Positions 49,013 through 62,300 of a DNA stretch of 64,000 nucleotides are shown piece after piece. Both the position numbers and the translations under genes were made by a program. Origin of the DNA: Casuarius casuarius (Eukaryota; Chordata; Aves; Casuariiformes; Casuariidae); the NCBI GenBank assembly GCA_003342895.1, contig PTFA01000011.1:4229988-4293987 (forward strand). Direction: 5' to 3'. Every line of letters starts with the position of its first letter. Within the stretch, counting starts at the first letter, position 1. The notes beneath the pieces are model-generated. The model saw only the letters and a list, made by a program, of their open reading frames with translations. It ran no database searches and had not been told where the DNA came from.

Positions 49013-49038
49013 TAGAGGAGCCTGGTTAGGCTCCTCTA
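49013..49038. repeat. Perfect inverted repeat, 11-base arms, 4-base loop
   Basis: TAGAGGAGCCT, loop GGTT, then AGGCTCCTCTA: eleven uninterrupted pairs. The stem does not extend, so it is shorter than a microRNA precursor. Confidence 0.9.
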
Positions 49039-52000
49039 GAACAAGTTATTGGTAGTTGATCATTGCAAGCATAATGCTCACTGACAGCTTGTGTACGTCC
49101 GTGCATTTCTGTTCTGCTCTAGTGGCTAGATGTCAGGAGAGATTGCTGATCTGGTTACTGCCGCCAACCTGAGAGATCTGGAGTTGAAGTCCTGGCTGTG
49201 AGGTTTTGTGCCCTTGGAGCTGGGTCTCAGCTGCTGACAGCCCGCTGAGCAGGGCCTGGCTGTGAGACTCACTTAGTGTTTCTAAGGGTTTCTCGAGCTG
49301 CTTCTCTCCAGGGTACACCTGTAGCAAGGATGGGGCAAGGATTTAACATATCTGAGCTGGAGCTCCTAGTGNTGGTTAGTTTAGAGCCAGGCACACTGTG
49401 AAAGTGTTTTTTTATATAGTTTTGTCATCACTCTAGGAGGGTCTTTTTTCCAAGCCTTTTCCTGACTGTAATTAGGGCTGCAAGTGTTTACAGCAGCCCA
49501 GGAGTGTTTTAAGACCTTTCACTATCAGAGCCACTGGGTTCCTCAGGATCAGGGAGTGAGAGGGCAGAGAGCAGTCCCCTCTGTGGCAGGGACAACAAGG
49601 CAATTTTGGAAGCCTTTCTTTGGGGCAAAGAGTAAGATTTTTGTTGTCTTTTAACCTGACGCCGACTGCTCTGAGAGCTGCTTGTCATGCTGAAAGGCTC
49701 GTGATGGCTCACTGACATGTGCTGGGAAGCAGAGCCAGCAAGGGGAACAGTCTGGAGTCACTTGCTGTAGTGGGGGAGGGAACAGGAGGGGAAGTGCTGC
49801 CCTGTGGTGATGGTGCAGTGACAGTGAAGGTAAGTTGGCCAGGGAGTAGGAGCNCTGTTCCCAGCCTTGCTCCTAACTTTGGGGACTTGCTCCTAATCTT
49901 GTTCTGTTTTCAAAGGTGTCCGAGTCTAGATCTGGCCTTTTCACTGTCATGGAGGAAGAAGGCGAACGTCACAAGGGCAGCCAGCAAGGATGCCAAGGTG
50001 GCTGAGCCTGAGCCCACCCTGGGAGGGGGGTGAGGGAAAGAGGTGCTGCTCCAGAGCTGGTGGCTTCCCCAGGGGTATCTCCTGTTAGAGGTAACGCTGG
50101 GTGGTCTCTCCTTGCTGGCCGCAGGGAGGCCCAGCATAGACAGATAGCTGTGCTGAGGTGCATTTATGCTGTCTCGTGCTCCCTCAGCTTGCTTTTCTGT
50201 GATAGGGAAGATTTCTACCCACTCTCCAAATATAGGTGAAACCTAAACAGATGCAGTGGTGTTATCTGCAACCTACCGAAGCCTTCTGCGTGTGTCTCAG
50301 CTGAGGGGCGAAGACAGAGGTGGTCAGGGCAAGGGGCAGTAGCAACATTTGAGGTGGGAATCTTGGATTTAACTTGGGCCTTTTTGCAGACTGCACCACC
50401 GTAACAAATCCACTGGAAAGATTTGCTGGCATAATTTGGATGGAGGGCGGCAGCTGCCAGCACGTTTGTTTCTCTTCACCCCAGCTGGCCTATCTAGCAA
50501 CGTTTCGTGAGGCTCAGCAGCCCCCACTGAGGTTACCCCTGGAAGTGTGATATTTTAGCACTGAAAACCATGCTGTGGTCTGGGAGGGGCTCATCATATG
50601 TGTCTGGGAAGCTGATATGCTTCTTGCTGTGTGTTGGTGCCTCACCACAGCTACCTAGAAAGAAGACGGTAAGGCAGCTGTAGTTTGGTCCATGCCCATA
50701 TGTGCCCCAGGAAGGGCCTCCTCAGTGTGCAGCGTGGCAACAGATGGTGGAGCAGTTGCAGTAGGATCACACCCTGTCTTGGAGTGGTGTGAATTCCTTA
50801 GTTTTGCTTTTTATCCCTTTTTAATCCTGTTTTGTGTTCCCAGAGTGTGTCTGTTAATGCATGTGCTTGCTTTCAGTTGTCACACAATTTGAATTTCTCT
50901 GCCAAGGTAAATCTCATACCAGCCCTGTATGAGTCCCTGCTCCCTGCCCTCCCCCCTCCCCCCACCTCACATATGCTTGAAACACTTTTATTTAAATTTC
51001 AGCCTGGAAAGAAAGGTTTGTTGGCGATGGTGTTGGTCTCTGTACCAAGGACATCATTGTGGGGTCACGGAGTTCATCAAGCAAGACCAGAAGCTTTTGG
51101 AGAACATCCAGGAAAGGGTCATCTTCATGTGGCTTGTGTCCCTCAAAGGCCTGAGGTATTTGGGAAAGCCAATGAGCCACTGAAAAAATTTTCTTGCTTG
51201 TCACTGCTGTAGAAGTCTAGCCTGCTTGGAGTATCATAACTTCCTCACGTAAGTTGTCTGGAGACACAGATCTCCAGCACTTGTTACGTACGCATTGACG
51301 CTCAGTGCTGCGTTTCTGGCAATGCCAGGCTTTACAGGATGACAGTCCTGTGGTGTGATGTGAAACCCCTACTCAAACTTCAAGCAACTGAAACCACGCT
51401 GTGCCAGCAAAGGCTCTTCATGAGGCACTTTTAATCCTGCAGCCATTTTCAAAATGCCTTTCTTTAGCTTCTTTTAAAAAGCCAATGGGTGCATGACAGA
51501 TCTATACCTGCTGATACACTGGCCTTCGGATGGAGCCGTCCTTGCTCCCCAAATGCATCTCATTGGTCTCCTCGGATGAGACTATGGCTCTAGCCTGGGG
51601 CAATTGCCTCAAAGTCAAGGCAGATATCTAATTAGATGTGCTTACATTGGACCTTTTAGGGATACAGGTTCGGCTCTTATAGCCCAAACTGTGTCCTTTT
51701 ATGTCTGAGGATGTAAAAACAGGCTAAAAAGACTTTAGGTTTTGAAGAGGAGAAGGTGGGGGGGAAGGGGGATAATAACAAGGTTTACAAAATGAGGAAG
51801 GCTGTGAATACCAAATTGTGGTTACTTACAGTTGTTCAACCCTACAGGAACAGGGGGATGCTCACTGAAACTGATAGGAGATTTGTTTAAAAAAGCTATA
51901 AAAGCAAGCAGTTCTTTACACAGCAGGTCCTGAATGCCTCGACCTCACTGCCTGCTGTGAAGGCAGGCAGCACCAGCAGGCTCAAAAAAGGGGTTAGAGC

Positions 52001-53730
52001 TGACAGGCTCAGGAGCGGGATATGCAAAGGTATAGGAAGGGGCGTGTGCCCTCTAACAGGCTTTGCTCAATAGTTATGGATGCTGTGGGAAGATGAGGAG
52101 AACGGACCACAGAAAGTCGTCAGCCCCGCATGCACTCCTGCCACAGCCGGAGACTGGGCTCAGTGCACTGTTGGTCTGGCCTGGATGGACATTTCTCAGG
52201 TATCTGATCTCAGGAGCTGCAGTCTGCAGTAAAATCTCTCTTTATGAATGAAACTGAGGAAGATTTGGAAGCTGAAAGGTAAATGCCAAGAGAGGAAATT
52301 ATCAGAAAGTTAAATACATGAAATCACAATGGTGTCCTCGATTTTTCTGTTCCTGTTTTCTCCGCTGATGTGATGTTCAAGCTTCAGTGTATCCCACTTG
52401 GTGATGTCTCATTTTCTCTCCCTGTAAAGCAGACATTGCAGTTCGTGCCTGGCGGCCTCCCTCATGGCAGCGATCCACACAAAGGCTAGCAGGGATGAGT
52501 GAGTGAGCTGAAAGCTCTGATTAAAAATGCCCCCGTGGGGAGGACATACCTAATGGTGCCCCAGATGGTCATAACTTCCTGATGGCAGTTGAGCTCAGGC
52601 CAAGGTACTGACAGGGTCTCAATCCTCTACCCACACACCTATATTTGTGGAAATGTAGGACATAACTCTTGAAGACCTTAATATATCCAAGACCTCTACC
52701 CTCTCAATCAAATTTCAGTGCAACTTGAAGAGAGGGCAGTGAGCACACACCCAGAGAGAAGGCAGGATAATCTCTTTGGCCTATTTCCTTAGGAAATTGG
52801 GATAGAAATAAATCTAGATCTGGAACAAGGCTTGATTCATTAGCATTTTTCAGGTGTTTTGGAGGTCCTTAGCTGCAAGGCACTGAGGAAGAGTGAGCGC
52901 NTGGGCAGAAAGGGAGTGTGAAAGCCAGATGCTGCTGCAAAGTTCATGGGGCGTGTGGGAGCACGGAGCAGAGATGCAGCTGTGCTGGAGGGCCTTAGTA
53001 AGCTGTCCCAGACGTGACGCTCAGAGCATGGCAAAGCGTTGGCTGGGGCTTGCTGTCACCCCCTGGGCACCTTGCAGGCATCACCATATGTCTCTGGTCA
53101 GCTTGGTGAGCGGTGGCGGGGTGACGGCTAACACCTCGCGGCACCTCTGGGGCATGTCTTGTGCCCTGGCAGGCAGCACTGCCAGACTGATGCTGGCGAG
53201 TGCGCTGACGATGCTGATGTGTGCGCACACCCCCACGCAGGCTGCAAGGAGCGGTGCAGGAAGGATGCGTCCGCAGCCGAGTGCTTGATTAGACATGTCA
53301 GCTGGGAGCTGCTGAAGGGGAAAAGGAAAGCCCTGTTGTGGAGGCAGAAAGTCCCTGCAGCCAGAGAGGCTGCTGAGCCGATGTAAGAAGAGAGACACGG
53401 ACATTTATAAAGTGAGGCTGAATTGCCTGCAATTGCCAAAATAGCAGGAAAGGGTTCATGCCCATGGGCTGTCAGGCAGGGTGGGGCAGGAGCACCTTGA
53501 TGATGTGGCTAGACAGCTCGGTGGGCATGGAGAGCAAAGTTGGCAAGGCAGGTAGGGCCAACATCGCTCCAGGAGCACATGTGGGGCACAGAGGGGCACT
53601 GCTCGTGTGTGTAGGCAACAGCGTTGAGGCTGTGCACTCCCTGGGAAACCTGAGTGCTGGGCCAAGCGGCAACAGCAGCTGGGGGATCAGACTGTGGTGT
53701 GTCTCTGGTGCGCAGAGCTGCCTGGTCAGT

Positions 53731-53766
53731 CTGAAGGACCTTCTGAGACTGAAGGACCTTCTGAGA
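53731..53766. repeat. Perfect 18-base tandem duplication
   Basis: CTGAAGGACCTTCTGAGA occurs twice with no gap. Each unit contains the near-palindrome AAGGACCTT. Confidence 0.92.
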
Positions 53767-56700
53767 TCCCTCAGCACAGAGGTTGGGATTTTATAACGCA
53801 ATGTCCAGGACCTGGATGGGGTGAAACGCAAGGGCACTTGCTTGGCAGGGCAGCAAGACTGAGGAGCCAAATGTGTACCTCCCGTGTTCAGGCTCAAGCA
53901 ATAGATTGTCTCCCAGAGGCGCTCAGCTGATGGGGTCCCAGCCCTGGACGAACACACTTTCGCTTTCCAGAGCTGCTCTGCTCATCCAAGTCTCCCAAGC
54001 TCANGTTTGCCATCGTGTGCTGGGAACAGTCATGTCATGGTTTGAAATAACATGTGGGTGATCTCAGCTGTTGGGCATACATTAGAAACACATGAACTCT
54101 CTGGTCTGCAGTTTAACAGCCGACCTTTGTTTAGCCCTGACTGAAACATCTCTGGCTGTGAGCACCAAAGCCTGTGTGGCTGCTTCTAGGTCAGTAATTT
54201 TCAGTCCTGGCTGAAAGTCCTGGGGATGCCTGGCCTGCTTGTCAGGTTTTGAGACATGTAAGTCTGCTGTCTGCTGGCAGTCCTCCACTACACAAGGGCA
54301 CGTGCCCTCTCCTGGAAAACACTTAGGGCTCCACAAAACGCAAATGGTTGAAAAACTTTGGCTTAGTGGGAAGTGCATGGTGCTTGTTGTGTGGCATGGA
54401 CCGATCTTTAATGCAGAAAGGACCCCATGTCATCCTGGGTCACGCATCAATGTATTTTTATTTAGAAAGTCTAGGTCAAGTAGACTCCATTCTCTTCTGA
54501 GCTCTTTTGACTGCTGCACTCCAAAACCCACCCCAAGACAGCTCCCGTGCCCTGGCAGGCCCATTCAGCTTGTCTGCTTCTCTGATTCTTGGCCTCTGCT
54601 CCCTGCCCAGCTCCATACCTTAGGATGCTGCTTTTCTAGGCCAGCCCAGCAGTGCTGAGTATTGATTTGCACCCTCAGACTGTTGCTGAAACACCTCTGT
54701 GTTTTTCCAGGCAGCCTAGAGGCAATATGCCCTCCTACATTTTCATCAGCCTCCTGCCTCATCCTTAATCCTCCTTTTGAAATCTCTTCCTCCCTTGTAC
54801 ATGCACAGCCAGCACCTGCCTCCTGCTCAGAGGTCTGGGAGAGCACCACCAGCCAAGGGTTTGTTGCAGAAGCCCTTGAGCTGGTGAGATGCATGGAGCT
54901 GCAACTGGTTCAGGCAGTGGGGGTGCCTACAAGCAGTCCTCTACCCCTTCAGGTTACTAGTGATGCTCCCCTCCCGAGGGAGGGAACAGCGAGTGCTGCA
55001 CTCAAAGTCTGTTCTTGTTGCTCCTCTGGAAATACTATTTCAAGACCTCATCTACATTGCTGGTGAGCACAGGCACTGGTGTGCTGCAGCCCTTCCAGCC
55101 CCTTTCCCCGTGTTTAGACCTCAGCGCCATTCTCCTGGCATGCAGGTGAGCAGCTATCTATTCCCTTCACGTGTCTTCGACGCCTTGCTTCAGTGAAGAC
55201 CAGTGGCCGGGTGTGCAAACATCTCCTGGGCACTAGACATCATTTTGCTATGCTTCTCTGTGACGAGGTGGTGTGGGGTGACATGGGTGTTCATGAAGAG
55301 CACAGGGAGCCACGTAGTTATAATGAAGGGCCTGTTGTCCCTCTGACTGAGCACAGGAGAAAGTCTCCTTACTTGCTGAACTGCTGTCAGTGTTGAACAC
55401 CCCCACCCCCCCACCCCAGTGCTCCTCTGGTGGCATTTGACACGGAAATGATCCTGATTTATTCTGGAATAATAGGATGAAATAGTGCAAAGGAAAATTT
55501 TACACTGAGGATCTAGATAAGTCACCCAGGGCAAAGTTAGCCAAGAGGCGGGGGGAAAACTCCACTGCTTTTTTCACTTGGAGGAGCAAACATTATGCTG
55601 GGAAGTATAATGTTGGAAACAATTCAGTGCTGGCCAAGGAACGTTGGCTAAATAGAAAGACGCGGGTGTTGACCTTCTCGCTGCTCCTGTGGTTTTGATA
55701 GCTATTCAGTGCAGGGCCTCCCAAAATCTCACACCCCTGGCTGCAGCCCCTTGGCCCTGCTGCCGGCCAGGAGGGAGGAGGTGAGTAGCAGCTCCCAGGG
55801 CAAGAGCTCCTGGGGCTGCTGGGCTGGACACCTTCAAACTGGGTCCCAACTCCTGCAGAGTTTATGACAGTCTGGCACCATCTGCTGGGTTTTCCTGGGA
55901 AAGAAAGCTGTTTTGGGGAGGCAGCTTTGACCCAGGACAGCGGGCTGGGGGCTGGNGACTGTCCTGGCCCCTGACTGGTGACAGAACGGCAGTTGCAGGT
56001 CCAGCACCACTCTGTGCGCAGCATGCCGCTGTGGCCACGTAGGCCGTCCCTGCTGTGCTGTGAGAGGCACAGGTCTCCTTCTCCCCTTGGTCATGAATTT
56101 CCAGGGACTGTGTTTGCGGTTGTACAATGGATAAGGTGATTGATAGCCTGACTGTACAGACCCAGGGCCACCTCTCAACTTGGCCACATCCTGGGACCAA
56201 ACTGGTGCCCCGTCAGGTGGTGCCTGCCTGGTTTCAGGAGGTGTGGAGCCCAACCATGCACGGTCCCTTCCCTTTGGGGAGGGGGGGGCATGCCTTTTCT
56301 TGGGCCTGGCAAAGGCACTTTCCTTGCCTCTGTGTTTCCCTCGTATTCCCCTTTCCTGGAGGTGGCTGCTCCCGTCTGGGCTGGCTGGCTCGCTGATGGC
56401 TTTTGCTGTGTGCTCTAAGTGGTGGGAAATGCAGGATTACTGCTACACGGTTCTTGTCTGCCCCTTTCTAATTTTGTCCACATCTCCTTGATTAAATGCC
56501 CACTCCCAGCCCCTGCCTCCATCCAAACACTAGGCAAGGACATCCCTGGGCTGGGTGTCCCAATCAGGGACTCCAGCAGAGGAAGCGGGAAATAAAGAGT
56601 CAGAAGTCTGCCTCCAGCAAAATGGTCTGTGCAAATGGACTGGCTTATAAATGAATTTATAAGTTGAAATTGGTCTATAATGAGAGAGTTACTGAGCAAA

Positions 56701-57678
56701 AAGGACTGTGCACTCCAAACCACTTAGGGATCTGAGATCTCGGTGCATTATACAAAGCTGGGGGAGGGATGCTGGTTCCTGCGAGCAAGGGCATCTGCAG
56801 TTTGCTCTGGGCTGTGAGCGGCAAGCTAAGGCCACTTGTGTTGCCTACCCCGTGGTCCTGTATAGGCCCTGGATTCCTTCCCTAAAAAGCATCCCCTGCT
56901 CTAATAAAATTGGCACACTTTTGGGGTCTTAAAACTGTCCCTAAATGCCATCATTAAAAACAGTTTTATTTCAAGGCAGCTTTTACTAGTAGCAGTTCTA
57001 GAGTTAGTTCTTTGGAGAAATAAGGTAGTTTTGAGGTTTTTCTTTCTAAAAATAAAGCAGTCTCCCAAGACCACTGCTGCACTAGGGCTCTGCACTACAG
57101 GCTTCTGTCGACAGCTTGCTTAATGAATGAAGATGTGAGGGAAGAAAAGCTGTTCAATGAGGAGGCTGTTTGCTGCTTTTAGCTTCCCAGGGCTGGAATT
57201 GTAAACAAGATGTAAGCACTGATTGAAAATATGACATGTTCCTCTTGGTACTCCCTAAAATATACAGAATTGATTTCAACCTTTGAATTTCTTGAAACCA
57301 GAGGGGAATTTGTCATGTCTCCATGCATGTCACCCATGGGTTATCTGTTTGAAAATGCACCGGCANGGAAATTCAGGTTTGTTTGTTATGCTTGCGTACA
57401 GTCAATATATTACATTAGGAGGAAGTTCAACATGCAATCTTCCTTCCCCCAACAGTGCTCTGACCTAAGAAGAGTCCTGAAACCTGTTGCCTCTGATCAC
57501 TCAGATCACCACACCTAACTTCTACTTTGGTGCCACCTTTCTGAGGTGCAGGGAATAAACATTTCTCTCTTCCAAGTCTGAAACGATGTCAGGTACCATT
57601 CATGGTCCTGCTGAGAGATGATTCCCGCTCTAAACTGTTGGCATAGGCACATCCCTGCTCACACTGGGATGAGCGCGA

Positions 57679-57708
57679 GTACAGCATGGCTTTGTACAGC
57701 ATGGCTTT
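57679..57708. repeat. Perfect 15-base tandem duplication
   Basis: GTACAGCATGGCTTT occurs twice in direct succession. It is not linked to any gene or element I can see. Confidence 0.9.
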
Positions 57709-59279
57709 GGAGGCATTTATCTAGCCTTAAACACTATTTAGGAGTCTGTCCACCCTGGGTCATGCCAAGGACATTGCAGAGGGAGATGCATATACGCTGG
57801 AGGATAATATAGCCTGTTGGATCTGAACCTGTGGTGTTTAAGCTCTCCTGTTGATGTAAGGTGACCATGTGCCTCACTCCAGTACCTAAAGTTAGGGGAG
57901 AAGAGGGAGACCAAGCAAATCGCCAGGAAGGTTTGCATTTCCCCTGTGTCTCATCGGTCTCTCATTTCACTGCAAATTCACCCTTCGCTTCAGGGAAAGC
58001 CACACTCCTCTTGAAAAGCTCAGCAAGCTTGGCTTCTTCCTACCGTGGCATGGCACCAAGCTTGGATCATGGCTGCCTTTCTTGCATGTACAGAGCTGCT
58101 TCTTTTTGCTGGGCTGCTGTCTCTTGGAAGCTGTTGTCTTCCCTGCAGTCTGACCTGGTGTTTCTCTTTCTCTTTCTCTGGTTTAGTGTATTAGCATATT
58201 GCCTCTTCGTACTGTCAGATGCAGCTGTAAAATATGCTCTCAAACAATTGGCCTGGGAGCTTCTAGAGACCATTAACAGAGAGAGAAAAACAGCATCTTT
58301 ATAAAGAAAATATGCCTCAATATTCAGCTGACATTGCTCAAAGCTAAAAGGCTTGCCAACTTCTTCTGTAGCCATGAGGAAAAGTCTTAGGGCAACAGGA
58401 AGAAATACTGAGAAAGAGGTAGGAGCTAAGAGGTATTGCTATAGCATCTATACAGCTGGCAACCAGTGAAGACCTAGTGCAGCTCCAAAGCACAGGAGTC
58501 GCCGAATGTTTCCATTCCCAATGGCTCCAGAGAGCGCATCTGCACTAGTCCTGTCGTGGTGCAGGGCCCAGCCTTGTTAAGGGTAACAGCAAACCTCCTG
58601 GGTCATCTGCTGGGACTGTTCCCTGGGGAAGGTGCAGAGTACGGATGGAGATCAGCCTTCTGGAGTCCCACCAATGTGAGAGCCCCACACAGGTCTGCCT
58701 TCAGAAACGTCTCAGGCTCATGCAGGATAAGACAGGACCTGGAGCACGTTGACGTGCGTTGACGCAAAAACACACTTCAAAGAGGACGCATTTGGTACCA
58801 GCCAGAAATCTGATAGATATGTTTTTGCAGACACAAGCCTCCTGTAAGTAGATATGAGCAACCAAATTTCTCTGCCTGCTAACTCTCTTGGGAATATCTG
58901 AGATGACACTGAGGCATGATANTTCTTTCTTCTTAAAGTGCGGCATATCTGTGTTTTCTGCTGAGGTCAATTAGAGCCATGGGAGATCAGAGGCTGATGA
59001 AAAATGAGTGTCTTGCTATTGTCTTACCTCCTGAAATAGTGATTCTTTGATTTCTAAGTTATAGCTAGTAAAACACTTACTTAGGAATGACACAAAAAGC
59101 TCTCATCTGCTCCTGCCTCTTCTGTAGTGTGAGGAGGTGGTGGGCTGGCTAGATCCACCTCTGAAGGAAGAAAAATGAGGGAAAAAAGGATGGCCACTTT
59201 TCCTCCACCCCATTCTCTACAATGTCCTAGGGGGTGTTATCCTATGAGTTGCTGGGTCTTGCCTGTGAAATAAGCTTCT

Positions 59280-59303
59280 GCAGAGGTGCTGAGGCACCTC
59301 TGC
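59280..59303. repeat. Perfect inverted repeat, 10-base arms, 4-base loop
   Basis: GCAGAGGTGC, loop TGAG, then GCACCTCTGC: ten uninterrupted pairs. No extension of the stem is visible beyond a possible wobble pair. Confidence 0.9.
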
Positions 59304-62300
59304 GTCTCCTTGTTGCAGATGCAACTGGTGGTCCATGGCCTTGCAGGAAGCACTGGTCTCACAAGTACTGCTCATCCCCTGCTATTTTCTTCTATTTTCT
59401 GCACAGGAGCTAACACCCAGGCAAGCAGGCCTGCTCATGTCAGCAGCTCACTTTTTCGTTGAGAGTGCTGCCTGTGTCACTGCTAGTTATTCTCACAACG
59501 GCTGCCTGCCCGTCTGCAAGACTTGTCGGTGCAGTGGCAAGGGAGGCAGCGGGGTGGCTTGCTGCTAGTGCAACACTGCTCACTGAGATACGCCAGGAAC
59601 AGTCCTCTGTGGAGAGTGAGAATGAAACTGGCCCATCTGCCTCCAGCTCTGGGAGTGCAGAGGCATCTGGAAGAGCACTCTCCTTCACCCAAAATGCCAA
59701 GAATGAGAAGTGGTCAGCACTCAGCTTACGCAGCATCCTCTCACTCCCACATGCAGCCTGATGTGTTTTTGCTGCTGGGGGAGAGTAAACCAGCTGTTTG
59801 TTGTAAGACAGAGCCTGGATGACATCCCTAAGTGTTTTACTGGTTTTCCTCCCTTCCTGGCAGATAGATGAGTGGGACCGTTTGGCTGAGGAGGCCTCTC
59901 TGGTGGCCTTGGAAAGGGGTTGTCCATGAGGCAGCAAAAGAAAGGCAGCATGTCCTAGAGGGCATCATCCTGTGAATTGATTAATTCCTTAGTATTGATG
60001 AATCCAATAGGGCATTGCCTCAGCTGGCATAACTCTCCTTAATTCCACCAAAATCAGAGAGGCCTTTGGACTGATGCCAAGTCGAGAGCTGTGACAGCTG
60101 CTAACTTTCCTCTCAAGGCTACATTGCAGCACGTGCTGTGTGTCTGCCTCTGTGGCTCAACAGGCTTGATGCTCTTCCTTTTCGAGCTGTGCAGGTGGAG
60201 AGGAGCTCTCGTCCTGGCAGTGGAGAGCCGATGGCAGCCCCGTGCAAGTTAAATCCAGCATTTCTGAGGGATCGGGGAAAGGCAGGTTACCTTCATGACC
60301 TCCTTGCTGCTATGTTCTGGCTCTGCCTTGCGTGAGAAAGTAAATCACCAGGAGATCATTCAAACCTCTGTGGAAAATGGGTCTCTAATGTGTTGGAGTC
60401 AACAGTGGAGAAATTAAACATTTGCAAAGCATTTCTGAGAGCTTCCTCTATTTGGTACCATGAAAAGGAGAAGTCTGAGGACATGTAAGAGGTCTGGCTT
60501 TCACTACAGCCATATATGGAGAGCTGGAGCCATGGCTCTTACACATTCTTTCCTGTCTCTTGGGTTTAACTGTGTGTGGTTTGGGGGCATTTTAGGCAGG
60601 TTTTGTCCCATTCCATCTGTGAGTTTAGTGAATGCAGTATCCACAGGCATGGAAGGAAAGCAAAGCCTTTTCTCTGAACATACAGCACACAGCACACAGC
60701 ATTGGCAGGGGCTAGGCTCCTCTGTGCTGGCCCCAGGAAGTATGTGTGCCCCCACTGTCCTGGGAGAAATGGGCCTCTACACATCAAAGCAGAGCTCTGC
60801 TTCAGAGCGCAGTCAACATGCGAGCTCTCCCCTGTGCGCGCTCCGGCTCCTCTGTGCTGGACACCTGATACAGGGCGGTTGCCTTCAGGATGCACCATGA
60901 CTCAAATCATTTCCTAGAAAGTGTGCTGTCAGGCCACGGCACATGCTGTGAGGTGGTGGCTCTGCTCCCTGAGCCATCTGGTACCCTTGATTTCAGCTGT
61001 GGAGAGGAGTGAGGCATTATCTCCACTGCAGCTCTGAGCAGTTGATGTTGCACCACTGGTGTCTCAGTGAGACGCCAGCCACCGCACCAGTTCTGGTGGG
61101 ATACAAGGAGGAAGGTTAACTAATGCCTCTGCCTGAGAGCTGGTTTGTGTCACATCAGCATCACTGCTCTCAGGGTCTGCCAAGGCTCCAGGGCTTGGCA
61201 TCACACTCTAGATTTTTCTTGTAGTGGCTGGAGAATGATACCAGTGTGTGAAATGTTGATCCAACAAGCTGCAGACTGGACAGGTCTCAACACACGTTTT
61301 TAAGGCCGTGCAAATCCTTCGTGCTATTGTGCTCTAGCCAGCACGTTGCTACACCGCAGCTGCCTAACAGGCTTCCCTTGTACAGCTCCACAGAGATGTG
61401 CCCATCTCATGTTCCCCTGAAGAGCCTGAAGTATGTGACTGGAGGAAGAAGCAGATCTGTTTTTTTGCTCTGAAATGCAGACCAAAAGCAGCAATACCAT
61501 TAGTAGCAGGTGACCTCTCAGTGGATTAGCTCCCCTCAGTGCCCTCCAGCAGCTGATGCCTAAGGTGAGCTCCTGGAGAGGGGTACTGGAGGTTGTACAC
61601 CTGCATGGCCCAGCTGTAGGCCACCTCCTGTGCTGCATTTCCATTGCACTGCAGCTCCACAGTGGAGACCTAGAAACATCCATAAAAATAGACAATGTGT
61701 TGTAATTGTAATTTTTTGCCATTTCCTGGGGCATGGTTCCTGTTAATGGACAGCAGGCCTGGGCTACGGTGGGGCTCTGCACAGTGCTGTGAGGTTGGAT
61801 GAAGGCAGCGCTCTGGTTGTCTCTGCAATAAAAGCAGGACTGAGGGAAAAAAAAACAATCGACATGAAATATTGACAATTCAAGGCTACCTAGGCAGGGC
61901 AAATGAATTCCTGAGTCCATTCCTGTGAGTGCCATGGGTGGGGTAATATTCCAGGTTGTCTTTTCCAAAAATGCTGGCTGTTCCTGCTCTAACAACCCCT
62001 AACTGAGCTGGAGCATTAGGGCCTGTAGCCTAACTATGAGCAAAACACTTGCTTTCCATGACGCTGGCTGACACTGGAGCGGCTAAGCCCTTCCTGCCAG
62101 CTGGAGGTATGCCCTCTCCTGGAGCTAGCTGAGAAATGGGGAACAGCTGCAGAAGGCTCCCTGCATGCATGTCTGACAATTAAAATAGTGTCACTGCACT
62201 GCTACCAGGGCTTGCTTGCCACCCATCTGCAATCCCAAAGTGGTTCTTGCTAGCAGCATATATTGCTGCAAAGAAAGGGGAATGGTTGTACATTGGCTAT

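Noticed and set aside
50929..51183. 84-residue + frame ending in an ordinary-looking helical stretch
   Set aside because: The middle (TEFIKQDQKLLENIQERV) looks protein-like, but I cannot match it to a family and the opposite strand is open too, so chance is likely.
61324..61995. 223-residue minus-strand frame with a hydrophobic patch
   Set aside because: The hydrophobic patch GHLLLMVLLLLVCIS coincides with a pyrimidine-rich tract. The composition is low-quality and no family is recognisable.
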